Made by a program: the position numbers and the translations under genes. Positions 54,269 through 62,249 of a stretch of 64,000 nt of DNA are shown in pieces. This DNA is from an uncultured Eubacteriales bacterium. GTDB taxonomy: Bacteria; Bacillota; Clostridia; Lachnospirales; Cellulosilyticaceae. Each line of letters begins with the position of its first letter. Position 1 is the stretch's first letter. The notes below the pieces were generated by a model. It saw nothing but the letters and a program-made list of their open reading frames with translations, was not told the origin of the DNA and made no database searches. The stretch spans positions 1 to 64,000 of the forward strand of contig URVM01000013.1 in assembly GCA_900551325.1 (NCBI GenBank), in the 5' to 3' direction.

Positions 54269-55426
54269 TTATAGTGAAAGATTAACACAACGATCACAAG
54301 GATCTAGCTTACCACTTTCTTCTATAGTACCACTTAGGATAGTTTTACTTTGGGCTAGTGCAGAACAATCTTTGGTGCTGTGATAGCTTTTACCTTTTGG
54401 AGTCCAGTACACTAATTGAGTGACTGAATCATTTTTTATATTTGGTGAAGCAGTAGATTGTTTAGTAGAAGTAGTATTGGAATTAGAAGAAGTATTAGTA
54501 TTAGTATTAGTATCCTTACTTCCACGTTTATAGCTGCCGACTGGACAATCAGTAGTAAGTCCTTCACCTGTTGAGATGAATACAATATCACCACATTCAT
54601 CTGAACGATGAACTTCTATATCAGCTTTTTCTAACTTCCTAACAGTTTCGAGATGAGGATGTCCGTATTTATTGCCATTGCCTACTAGAATAACTGCATA
54701 TTCAGGATTTACCTTCTTTAAAAAGGCATCTGTTGTGCTGCTATGGGAACCGTGATGTCCAACTTTAAGTAAATCAACATCTGTCATTTGATCTAAAATT
54801 TCTTCTTCTGTTTCAGCCTCTGCATCACCTGTAAAGAGAAGGGTGTCATTGCCATTTGTAAGACGAAGGACTAAAGACTGGTCATTAGTATTGGAGCCAC
54901 CATTTGTGTTGAAAACCTCAAAATAACTATTTTGAAGTTTAAACTGTTTACCTTCTAAAGGTACACTAGGTTGAAGTCCTTTATCCATAGCTGCATTAAT
55001 AAACTCTCTATAAGTTTTTGTCTCGGCATCTCCATTTGCTACGAATAAGTATTCAATAGGAAAAGTTTTAATTACACTATCTAGACCACCAATATGATCA
55101 GCGTGAGGATGGGAAGCAACTACATATTCTAGTTTGGTCACACCTTGAGCTTGTATATAAGATACTAAATCTTTATCATCATCTACATCACCACCATCAA
55201 TAAGCATGGCTTTAGCACCATCTTTAACGAGGATACTATCACTATTACCTGTATCAATAAAATGAATTTCTACATCATTTACCGAGTCATGGACTACTGA
55301 AGATGTAGGAGGAATTTGAGAAGGAGATTGAGAGGTAGAGGTATCTTCGTAAGTACAGCCAGTAAAGAGAAGTACAGCGGCTAAAAGTAATGCGTTAAAT
55401 TTCAATAATTTTTTTTGTAATTTCAT
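54269..55426 (-). CDS. Secreted ComEC/Rec2-like metallo-beta-lactamase-fold lipoprotein
   Basis: The 385-aa protein has a lipoprotein signal with lipobox FTGC (Cys at about 24), a Ser/Thr-rich linker, and a metallo-beta-lactamase domain with HPHADHIGG (HxHxDH) and GHHGSHSSTTDAFL, like the C-terminal domain of ComEC. A Ser/Thr/Asn linker follows. A small C-terminal domain reads TPKGKSYHSTKDCSAL and CDRC, a His/Cys zinc-ribbon-like pattern seen in many clostridial secreted nuclease-like proteins. It is likely a surface-exposed phosphoesterase or nuclease. AAGGAG precedes the ATG. Confidence 0.9.
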   Translation of the reverse strand: MKLQKKLLKFNALLLAAVLLFTGCTYEDTSTSQSPSQIPPTSSVVHDSVNDVEIHFIDTGNSDSILVKDGAKAMLIDGGDVDDDKDLVSYIQAQGVTKLEYVVASHPHADHIGGLDSVIKTFPIEYLFVANGDAETKTYREFINAAMDKGLQPSVPLEGKQFKLQNSYFEVFNTNGGSNTNDQSLVLRLTNGNDTLLFTGDAEAETEEEILDQMTDVDLLKVGHHGSHSSTTDAFLKKVNPEYAVILVGNGNKYGHPHLETVRKLEKADIEVHRSDECGDIVFISTGEGLTTDCPVGSYKRGSKDTNTNTNTSSNSNTTSTKQSTASPNIKNDSVTQLVYWTPKGKSYHSTKDCSALAQSKTILSGTIEESGKLDPCDRCVNLSL

Positions 55427-55627
55427 TATGCAACTCCTTTATGTCAATAAAACTGTACCTTTATCATAACATAAATTTTTTAAGAGAATTAGAAAAGCAA
55501 AAATAAATGAGTAGTAAAAATATAAAGCAAGTATTAAAAATAGTATAATTTTATAAAAATGTTTTTAATAATTAATTAAAAGGTTTATAATAATGCTAAA
55601 GAAAAAAGGAGATGAGGGAATGGGGAT

Positions 55628-56941
55628 ATGAGAAAAAGAGTATTACTACCAATAATAGGATGTATATGGTTATGTATGAATATATGTCTTTTTGCTAATA
55701 CGCCTTACATAGAAGCAGAGGGGGCTATATTAATTGAGGGGAAGACTAATACTGTATTGTATCAGAAAAACGCCTATACTAAATTTTATCCAGCAAGTAT
55801 TACTAAGGTTTTAACTGCATTACTAGTAGAGGAATCTTTAAATAAAGAGACAATTATAACAAAGTCTGAAGAAAGTGTAAGGGTTGTTCCAGCAGATAGT
55901 AGTAGTATAGGACTTAAAGTAGGAGAGCGGTATACGGTCAAAGAGGGGTTATATGGATTAATGGCAGGTTCTGATAATTTTATTGCTCATGATTTAGCCA
56001 AAGCCTCAAAAGGAAGTATAGGGGCGTTTGCTAAGTGGATGAATGAAGAAGCTAAGGCCTGTGGTGCTACTAATACACACTTTACAAATCCTCATGGTTA
56101 TCATGACCCTAACCATTATACAACACCATATGATATGGCCCAAATTGCTAGAAAGGCTTTTAATAATGCAGAAGTACTAAAAGCAGCTAAGGTAAGCCAA
56201 TATACTTTCTGCACACAAGGTACAAATAGGTCTTTAGAAATTTATAATAAAAACAGGCTAATTAAAAAGGGAACACCTTATTATAATCCAAGTGTAGTAG
56301 CAGCTAAAACAGGATTTCATGACGATGCTAAGCAAACTTTAGTAGCAAAGGCTGTTTATGGGGATATGGAACTTATTGCTGTTGTTATGAAAACAGATAG
56401 CCCAAAACAATACATAGACATAAATAAACTTTTTCAATATGGACAAGAAAACTTCAGTGTAGAAAAGCGGGACGGTACGTTCAAACTCACTAACTTAAGT
56501 GCTTCTAGTTGGGCAAGAGAGCTAATGAATATGGCAGTAGAGAGAAAATGGGTAGTGGAAAAGGGAGAAAATTATCAAAATCCTATTCCAATAGCTGAAT
56601 TTATTTATATGTTAAACTCAGCACTAACGATAAAGGAGAAAATAAGCCTAGATAATGTAAAAGACATCTTAGGAAAACAGGACTTAGACAAGGGGGATTC
56701 ATTAACTCGTTTAGAAGCAAGTAAAATTGTTCAGGAGTTATTTAGAAAAGAAGGATGGACTAAACCTATCCAAGCCATAAATCCTTACATACCAGATATA
56801 CAACATATGACAGTAGAAGATAGAGAGACTATAACATTTATGGTTAGAAGACAAATACTAGGGAATAAAGAGGTTCCTTTTAGACCAAGTGAGAAACTAA
56901 CTTGGCAAGAAGCTGTAGCTATGGTTGTTAGGATGATATAA
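55628..56941 (+). CDS. D-alanyl-D-alanine carboxypeptidase (PBP5/DacF-like, S11) with C-terminal SLH-like region
   Basis: The 437-aa protein has a signal peptide (about 1-24) and an S11 serine peptidase domain: SxxK at S57-ITK60, SDN in AGSDNFIAHD, KTG in AAKTGFHDD. It trims the fifth D-Ala of peptidoglycan stems. Residues about 285-437 look like two or three S-layer homology repeats (SLTRLEASKIVQELF; LTWQEAVAMVVRM), which would anchor it to wall polymer; most PBP5 proteins end in an amphipathic helix instead. The upstream site is GGAGATGAGGG. Its stop lies within a terminator stem. Confidence 0.9.
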   Translation: MRKRVLLPIIGCIWLCMNICLFANTPYIEAEGAILIEGKTNTVLYQKNAYTKFYPASITKVLTALLVEESLNKETIITKSEESVRVVPADSSSIGLKVGERYTVKEGLYGLMAGSDNFIAHDLAKASKGSIGAFAKWMNEEAKACGATNTHFTNPHGYHDPNHYTTPYDMAQIARKAFNNAEVLKAAKVSQYTFCTQGTNRSLEIYNKNRLIKKGTPYYNPSVVAAKTGFHDDAKQTLVAKAVYGDMELIAVVMKTDSPKQYIDINKLFQYGQENFSVEKRDGTFKLTNLSASSWARELMNMAVERKWVVEKGENYQNPIPIAEFIYMLNSALTIKEKISLDNVKDILGKQDLDKGDSLTRLEASKIVQELFRKEGWTKPIQAINPYIPDIQHMTVEDRETITFMVRRQILGNKEVPFRPSEKLTWQEAVAMVVRMI

Positions 56942-56988
56942 AGAGGTGGAGTTGCACTAAGAAATTAGGCAACTCCACCTCTTTATAT
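56936..56988. terminator. Bidirectional terminator between dacF-like and bcp genes
   Basis: A perfect 20-bp stem (56936-56955 with 56969-56988) includes the TAA of the upstream gene. Confidence 0.93.
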
Positions 56989-56994
56989 TAAAGC

Positions 56995-57471
56995 TTATTC
57001 ATTGCCTAAAAGGCTACATTTTACTGCATCTACATGTCCAGCTACTTTAACTTTACGATAAATTTTTATAAGTTTACCTGTTTCATCAATGATGAAGGTA
57101 CTACGTTCAATACCGATACCTGTACGGCCACACATAGTTTTTTCTTTAAGTACATCATAAAGTTTACATACAACTTCATCTTTATCTGAAAGAAGTACAA
57201 ATGGTAAGTTGTATTTATCAATAAATTTAGCATGAGCAGTAAGTGTGTCACGGCTTACGCCTAAAATAACAGTGTTTTCCCCTTTGAAGTGTTCATATTG
57301 ATCACGAAAAGCTTCTGCTTCTTTTGAACAACCAGGTGTATTATCTTTTGGATAAAAGTAAAGAATAACCTTTTTGCCAAGGTAGTCACTAAGTGCATGT
57401 GTAGCACCATCTGAACCTGGTAAAGAGAAATTTGGAGCTTGCATACCTTCTACTAATTGGATATTTTCCAT
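56995..57471 (-). CDS. bcp: Thiol peroxidase Bcp (peroxiredoxin)
   Basis: The 158-aa peroxiredoxin of the Bcp/PrxQ group reduces hydroperoxides with electrons from thioredoxin. The peroxidatic Cys lies in FYPKDNTPGCSKEAEAFRD (near residue 49). The resolving Cys found five residues later in many PrxQ proteins is absent, so resolution must use another Cys or an external thiol. GGAGG precedes the ATG. Useful to an anaerobe exposed to oxygen. Confidence 0.94.
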   Translation of the reverse strand: MENIQLVEGMQAPNFSLPGSDGATHALSDYLGKKVILYFYPKDNTPGCSKEAEAFRDQYEHFKGENTVILGVSRDTLTAHAKFIDKYNLPFVLLSDKDEVVCKLYDVLKEKTMCGRTGIGIERSTFIIDETGKLIKIYRKVKVAGHVDAVKCSLLGNE

Positions 57472-57610
57472 TTTCTAACCTCCGAACAAATATATTTATC
57501 TAATAACTATTATTATATAAATCTTTTTGTTTGTAAAGAGGTAAATGGATAATATATAATAAATTAAGAATAATTTAGTTATATATTGAAAAGGAATAAA
57601 GGAGAAAAAT

Positions 57611-58393
57611 ATGATTACTATTTTATCACCAGCTAAGATATTTAGAGAACTAAAAGAAGGAGAGGGAAAAGTATATAACCCACTTCAGTTTCATAATGAA
57701 AGTCTAGAGCTTATAGAAGCTTTAAAACAATATAATGAAGAAGAATTAGCAGAACTTATGAAAATGTCAATGGAGCTGGCTAAAATTAATAAAGAAAGGT
57801 ATAACAACTTTCATAATCTACAAGAAAAAAATGCTTATGAAGCTTTACTCTATTTTCATGGAGAGGCTTATAAGGGGATTGAAAGTGAAACCTTAACAGA
57901 TAAGGCACAGGCGTATATTCATGACCATGTACGTATATTATCTGGTCTATATGGAGTGGTAAAACCTTTAGAATGTATTAAACCTTATCGCTTAGAGATG
58001 GGGACAAAGTTTAGTAATTCAGTAGGAAAAGATTTATATGCTTTCTGGAAAGAAAAGTTAACCAAGGTCATGTTAGAAGCTTTAAAAGAAACTACAGGTG
58101 AACAGGTACTTGTGAATTTAGCATCTGATGAATATAGTAAAGTAATTGACTTTAAAAAGATAGAAGCCCATTATCCTGTAGTAAAGATAAGTTTCAAAGA
58201 ACAAAAGGGTGAGGCGTATAAGGTTGTAGGGATGTATGCCAAAAAGGCTAGAGGTATGATGGTGCGTTATATAGGAGAATACCAAGTAGATTCTATAGAG
58301 GGAATAAAAGCATTTAATCAAGAGGGTTATAGTTTAAATACAGAGCTTTCTACACCTAAAAATTTGGTTTTTACAAGAAAATTAGAAAAATAA
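57611..58393 (+). CDS. yaaA: Peroxide stress protein YaaA (DUF328)
   Basis: The 260-aa protein has the family features: MITILSPAKIF at the start, then YFHGEAYKGI, RILSGLYGVVKPLECIKPYRLEMG, NLASDEYSKVI, and the Lys/Arg-rich AKKARGMMVRYI segment. In E. coli YaaA lowers free iron and limits peroxide damage; it has DNA-binding activity. Its position beside bcp fits an oxidative stress theme, though the two are divergent. AAGGAGA precedes the ATG. Confidence 0.94.
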   Translation: MITILSPAKIFRELKEGEGKVYNPLQFHNESLELIEALKQYNEEELAELMKMSMELAKINKERYNNFHNLQEKNAYEALLYFHGEAYKGIESETLTDKAQAYIHDHVRILSGLYGVVKPLECIKPYRLEMGTKFSNSVGKDLYAFWKEKLTKVMLEALKETTGEQVLVNLASDEYSKVIDFKKIEAHYPVVKISFKEQKGEAYKVVGMYAKKARGMMVRYIGEYQVDSIEGIKAFNQEGYSLNTELSTPKNLVFTRKLEK

Positions 58394-58415
58394 TTTTTAA
58401 AAATTCATAAATTTG

Positions 58416-58444
58416 TTGACTAGTGAGAAAAGATAAATTACAAT
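58416..58444 (+). promoter_or_regulatory. Sigma-A promoter of the Rrf2-Rrf2-metY operon
   Basis: TTGACT (58416-58421) and TACAAT (58439-58444) are separated by 17 nt. The following leader contains ATCAT...ATGAT half-sites that could hold an Rrf2 operator. A GAGGATTTCAT 11-mer is duplicated in tandem at 58490-58511 over the start codon. Confidence 0.75.
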
Positions 58445-58498
58445 CTTTATCATAAAAGTAGGAAATAAAATGATCCATAGGGGAATGGAGAGGATTTC

Positions 58499-58954
58499 AT
58501 GAGGATTTCATCAAAAGGAAAGTATGCAATTGAAGCTATGGTTTATATGGCACATCTTTCAAATGGATTTCCCGTACCACTTAAAGTTATTGCGGAAAAA
58601 GTAGGAACCACAGAAAATTACTTAGAGCAAATTTTCTTCAAACTTAGAAAAGCAGATTTATTAGATACTATAAGAGGAGCTAAAGGGGGCTACTTTATTA
58701 AATACCCTTTAAAAGATATAAGTGTAGCATGTATTCTTCAAGGCGTAGAAGAAGACACAACCTTAGTACCTTGCATGAAAAGAGATGATGAATGTACTTG
58801 TAATGTAAATAATATATGTACGACCAAGTCTTTATGGAAGGAAGTTCAGTATAAAGTGGAAGAAGTCATAAGTCATACTACCCTATTAGAACTTTTAGAA
58901 GGGTATTGTCAAATGCTTCAAGAGACATATGGAGATTTAGAATACTATCTTTAA
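58499..58954 (+). CDS. Rrf2-family regulator with cysteine cluster
   Basis: The 151-aa winged-helix regulator starts MRISSKGKYAIEAMVYMAH, then TTENYLEQIFFKLRKADLL and RGAKGGYF, the classic Rrf2 layout. A cysteine set C92, C99, C101 and C107 (C-x6-C-x-C-x5-C) lies where IscR and NsrR hold an Fe-S cluster, so it may sense iron-sulfur status, oxygen or nitric oxide. GAGAGG precedes the ATG. It is followed 12 nt later by a second Rrf2 gene and then metY. Confidence 0.9.
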   Translation: MRISSKGKYAIEAMVYMAHLSNGFPVPLKVIAEKVGTTENYLEQIFFKLRKADLLDTIRGAKGGYFIKYPLKDISVACILQGVEEDTTLVPCMKRDDECTCNVNNICTTKSLWKEVQYKVEEVISHTTLLELLEGYCQMLQETYGDLEYYL

Positions 58955-58966
58955 GGGGGACTATAG

Positions 58967-59401
58967 ATGAAAATCTCAACTAAAGGAAGATATGGACTAA
59001 GGGCTATAGTAGATCTAGCTATTCATAGTAAAGATAAACCTATAAACTTAGGGAGTATAGCTAAGAGACAAGGGGTATCTATGAGTTACTTAGAACAGGC
59101 CTTTGCTATTTTAAAAAAAGCAGGCTTTGTAAAAGGAACAAAAGGCCCAACAGGAGGCTATCAATTAAATAGAGAACCTAAAGCAATTTCTGTATTTGAG
59201 ATATTAGAAACACTTGAAGGAGAACTTTCTATTGTAGAAGAAAAAGAAGAAAGTACATTGATGAGTCAATGTGTACAAAAACTTGTTTGGCAACCTATTG
59301 AAGATCAGATTAACCAACTTTTGAATCAACTCACACTCGAAGACCTGATAAAAGATTACTACAAGCAAAAAGATTGTGAAGGACTAATGTTTTATATTTA
59401 A
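58967..59401 (+). CDS. Rrf2-family regulator, CymR-like
   Basis: This 144-aa Rrf2 regulator (MKISTKGRYGLRAIVDLAI; SMSYLEQAFAILKKAGFVKG; GPTGGYQLNREP) lacks the cysteine cluster of its upstream neighbour: only isolated Cys remain. It resembles CymR, which represses sulfur-uptake and cysteine genes together with cysteine synthase. Its place immediately before metY fits control of sulfur amino acid metabolism. AAGGGGG lies before the ATG. Confidence 0.9.
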   Translation: MKISTKGRYGLRAIVDLAIHSKDKPINLGSIAKRQGVSMSYLEQAFAILKKAGFVKGTKGPTGGYQLNREPKAISVFEILETLEGELSIVEEKEESTLMSQCVQKLVWQPIEDQINQLLNQLTLEDLIKDYYKQKDCEGLMFYI

Positions 59402-59436
59402 ATTTAATTATCCAATAAGGAAAGAGGGAACCATTT

Positions 59437-60729
59437 ATGGGAAAAACATTACATTTTGAAACTTTACAACTACATGCAGGTCAAACACCTGATCCAGTTA
59501 CCAAATCAAGAGCTGTACCTATTTATCAAACAACATCTTACGTGTTTGATAGTACTGAGCATGCTGAAAATTTATTTGGGCTTAAAGAGTCTGGAAATAT
59601 CTACACACGTATTATGAATCCTACTACAGATGTATTTGAAAAGAGAATGGCAGCACTTGAAGGTGGAGTAGGAGCACTTGCCCTAGCATCAGGTGCAGCA
59701 GCTATTACTTGTGCTATCTTAAATATACTAAGAGCAGGAGATGAAATTGTAGCAGCCACTACTTTATATGGTGGTACCTATAACTTATTTGCACATACAC
59801 TTCCACAATACGGTATTACAACTACTTTTGTAGACCCTGATCATATAGAAAATTTCCGTCAAGCCTTAAATGAAAATACAAAAGCTATCTACATAGAAAG
59901 TATTGGAAATCCAGGAATTAACCTTATTGATATAGAGGCAGTTGCTAAAGTTGCTCATGAACATGGTATTCCTCTTATGGTAGATAATACTTTTGCAACA
60001 CCATATTTATTAAAACCTATTGAATATGGAGCAGATATTGTTATCCATTCTGCAACAAAATTCATTGGAGGCCATGGGACTACAATAGGTGGTGTGATTA
60101 TTGATAGTGGTAAGTTTAATTGGATAGGAAGTGGTAAGTTTGCTAATATGACAGAGCCAGATCCAAGTTATCATGGTATACGTTATGCCCAAGACTTAGG
60201 AGAAAGTGCATATATTTTAAAGGCTAGAGTACAGTTTTTAAGAGATACAGGAGCTTGTATTAGCCCATTTAATGCCTTTTTGCTACTACAAGGTTTAGAA
60301 ACTTTATCTTTAAGAGTAGAAAGACATGTGGAAAATACTAAGAAGCTTATTACTTACTTAGAAAATCATCCTCAAATTGCCTGGGTAAACTACCCAAGTC
60401 TAAAGGATAGTAAATATGAAGCACTTAGTGAGAAATATCTTCCTAAAGGTGCAGGTTCTATCTTTACTTTTGGTGTAAAAGGTGGGGAACAAGTAGCAAG
60501 AAAGTTTATTGATAGTTTGGAGATAGTATCTCAATTAGCCAACGTGGCAGATGCTAAATCTCTTGCTATTCATCCTGCAAGTTCTACGCATCAGCAAATG
60601 AATAAAGAAGAGCAAAAAGCTTGTGGTATTACAGATGATATGATTAGATTCTCTGTAGGTATTGAAAATATTGAAGACTTGATAAATGATATTCAAGGAG
60701 CTATTGAAAAAGCTGTAGCAATACATTAA
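59437..60729 (+). CDS. metY: O-acetylhomoserine sulfhydrylase (MetY)
   Basis: This PLP enzyme of the Cys/Met metabolism family (430 aa) forms homocysteine from O-acetylhomoserine and sulfide. Visible motifs are ETLQLHAGQTPDP at the start, TSYVFDSTEHAENLFGLKESG, YTRIMNPTTDVFEKR, the PLP Lys in HSATKFIGGHG, and HPASSTHQQM near the end, all typical of the long MetY type rather than MetB/MetC. AAGGAAAGAGGG precedes the ATG. It is the last gene of the operon with the two Rrf2 regulators; a terminator follows. Confidence 0.95.
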   Translation: MGKTLHFETLQLHAGQTPDPVTKSRAVPIYQTTSYVFDSTEHAENLFGLKESGNIYTRIMNPTTDVFEKRMAALEGGVGALALASGAAAITCAILNILRAGDEIVAATTLYGGTYNLFAHTLPQYGITTTFVDPDHIENFRQALNENTKAIYIESIGNPGINLIDIEAVAKVAHEHGIPLMVDNTFATPYLLKPIEYGADIVIHSATKFIGGHGTTIGGVIIDSGKFNWIGSGKFANMTEPDPSYHGIRYAQDLGESAYILKARVQFLRDTGACISPFNAFLLLQGLETLSLRVERHVENTKKLITYLENHPQIAWVNYPSLKDSKYEALSEKYLPKGAGSIFTFGVKGGEQVARKFIDSLEIVSQLANVADAKSLAIHPASSTHQQMNKEEQKACGITDDMIRFSVGIENIEDLINDIQGAIEKAVAIH

Positions 60730-60771
60730 TCAATGTACATGAAAATGGATAGGTAGAAGGTTTAATATATG

Positions 60772-60815
60772 AAACCATGCATAGAATGAGGTATATGATT
60801 CTATGCATGGTTTTT
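60772..60815 (+). terminator. Terminator after metY
   Basis: A perfect 16-bp stem (60772-60787 with 60798-60813) ends in TTTTT. Confidence 0.94.
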
Positions 60816-60902
60816 CTATTCATTCATACATTGTCAAGAAAAGCATAGTGTGTTAGGCTTAGAGAAAGATTAAATATTTAGAACGTAAAGTAAGGTGAAA
60901 AC

Positions 60903-61883
60903 ATGAATATAAGTGAGATTGCAGCCCTAGCAGGTGTATCTAGTGCAACAGTTTCTAGATTTTTAAATAACGGCTATGTAGGTCAAAAAAATAGAGAAAA
61001 AATACAAAAGATTATAGATGAAACAGGTTATATTCCTTCAGCTCATGCTCAAACATTGCGTACAAAGAAAACCAATTTAATTGGTGTTATTTTACCTAAA
61101 ATTAGTTCAGAAGCAGTTAGTAGGATGATAGAAGGTATTAGTATGGAACTTACTGAGGGAGGCTATCATATCCTTCTAGGAAATACAGATTTAGATATTG
61201 AAAAAGAAATCGAGTATTTAAATATTTTTAAGAATAACCAGGTAGATGGCATTATTTTTGTAGCAACTATTGTAACACCTAAGCATCTAGAAGTGATGGA
61301 AAAGATAAAGGTACCTATTGTAGTATTAGGTCAAGAGGTAGCTGGGTATTCTTGTGTATATCATGATGATTATGGTGCTGCCTATGAGCTTACCAACAAA
61401 TTCATTCAATCTGGATGTAAACATATAGCCTACCTTGGTGTTACTGAAAAGGATATAGCAGTAGGCTATGAAAGAAAACGTGGCTATATACAAGCTTTAA
61501 AAGATGCACATATGGAGATAGATGAAACACTTATTAAAATAGGGACTTTCTCTGGTGTATCGGGTTATGAAAGTATAGAAGAATTAATAAAAATGGATAA
61601 AACTATTGATGGTGTATTTTGTGCAACAGATAATATTGCAGCGGGAGCTATAGAATGGATGGAAAAGCATGAACCTACCCTGTTTGAGCATATTCGTATT
61701 GCAGGAATAGGGGACTCAAAGATTTCAAAAGTTATTACGCCTAAACTTACATCTATGCACTATTACTATAAAACAAGTGGAAAAGAAGCAGCTAAAATGC
61801 TTCTAGAATCTATGCAAGAATCAGGTAAAATAATGAAGACAGTAAAGCTAGGTTATGAGTTACAAAGAAGAGAGAGCCTATAA
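60903..61883 (+). CDS. LacI-family transcriptional regulator (ScrR-like)
   Basis: The 326-aa repressor has an N-terminal LacI helix-turn-helix (SEIAALAGVSSATVSRFLNNG) with the hinge helix, then a periplasmic-binding-like effector domain (NLIGVILPKI; VDGIIFVAT; GCKHIAYLG; DGVFCATDNIAAGA). Its position ahead of a sucrose-type PTS gene and a GH32 hydrolase suggests a sucrose-responsive repressor. The two operators upstream of the PTS gene match the LacI/CcpA dyad. AAGGTG precedes the ATG. Confidence 0.93.
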   Translation: MNISEIAALAGVSSATVSRFLNNGYVGQKNREKIQKIIDETGYIPSAHAQTLRTKKTNLIGVILPKISSEAVSRMIEGISMELTEGGYHILLGNTDLDIEKEIEYLNIFKNNQVDGIIFVATIVTPKHLEVMEKIKVPIVVLGQEVAGYSCVYHDDYGAAYELTNKFIQSGCKHIAYLGVTEKDIAVGYERKRGYIQALKDAHMEIDETLIKIGTFSGVSGYESIEELIKMDKTIDGVFCATDNIAAGAIEWMEKHEPTLFEHIRIAGIGDSKISKVITPKLTSMHYYYKTSGKEAAKMLLESMQESGKIMKTVKLGYELQRRESL

Positions 61884-61965
61884 AAATAATAAGAGAGAAA
61901 TAATAAAAGAAAAATAATAACAGAAACAAAAACAGTAATAGAAGTAGAAATACTGATAAAACATA

Positions 61966-62006
61966 AAAAGGGCATGGCACTAAGTTAAAAGTGTGGTGCC
62001 TTTTAA
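61966..62006 (+). terminator. Terminator after the LacI-type gene
   Basis: An imperfect stem (AAAAGG-GCA paired with TGCCTTTT, inner CACT/AGTG) is followed by TTTTAATTT. Confidence 0.75.
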
Positions 62007-62100
62007 TTTATAAAAAGAGAGTTAAAATAAAAAATATATAATGGTTAAAAAATGTACATTTTAAACAATAAGAAGGTGTTTTTTTGTATAAAAATATATA

Positions 62101-62130
62101 TTTACAAATAGATAAGTCCAATCGTATAAT
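62101..62130 (+). promoter_or_regulatory. Promoter of the sucrose PTS gene
   Basis: TTTACA (62101-62106) and TATAAT (62125-62130) are separated by 18 nt, with an operator immediately downstream. Confidence 0.75.
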
Positions 62131-62137
62131 TTAAATA

Positions 62138-62151
62138 TGAAAACGATTACA
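62138..62151. promoter_or_regulatory. cre/LacI-type operator 1
   Basis: TGAAAACGATTACA matches the catabolite-responsive element TGWAANCGNTNWCA at every position and lies just downstream of the -10, where binding would block initiation. It could be read by CcpA, by the adjacent LacI-family repressor, or by both. Confidence 0.85.
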
Positions 62152-62215
62152 CATCATACATAACTTGTTTTATTTTTATAATCTACGGATAAGATAAAAA
62201 TTTTTTTAGTGTTTA

Positions 62216-62229
62216 TGAAATCGATAACA
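62216..62229. promoter_or_regulatory. cre/LacI-type operator 2
   Basis: TGAAATCGATAACA also matches the cre consensus fully. It lies 78 bp downstream of operator 1, just before the ribosome site of the PTS gene, suited to a roadblock or a repression loop. Confidence 0.85.
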
Positions 62230-62249
62230 TATCAGTTGGGAGGTTCAAT

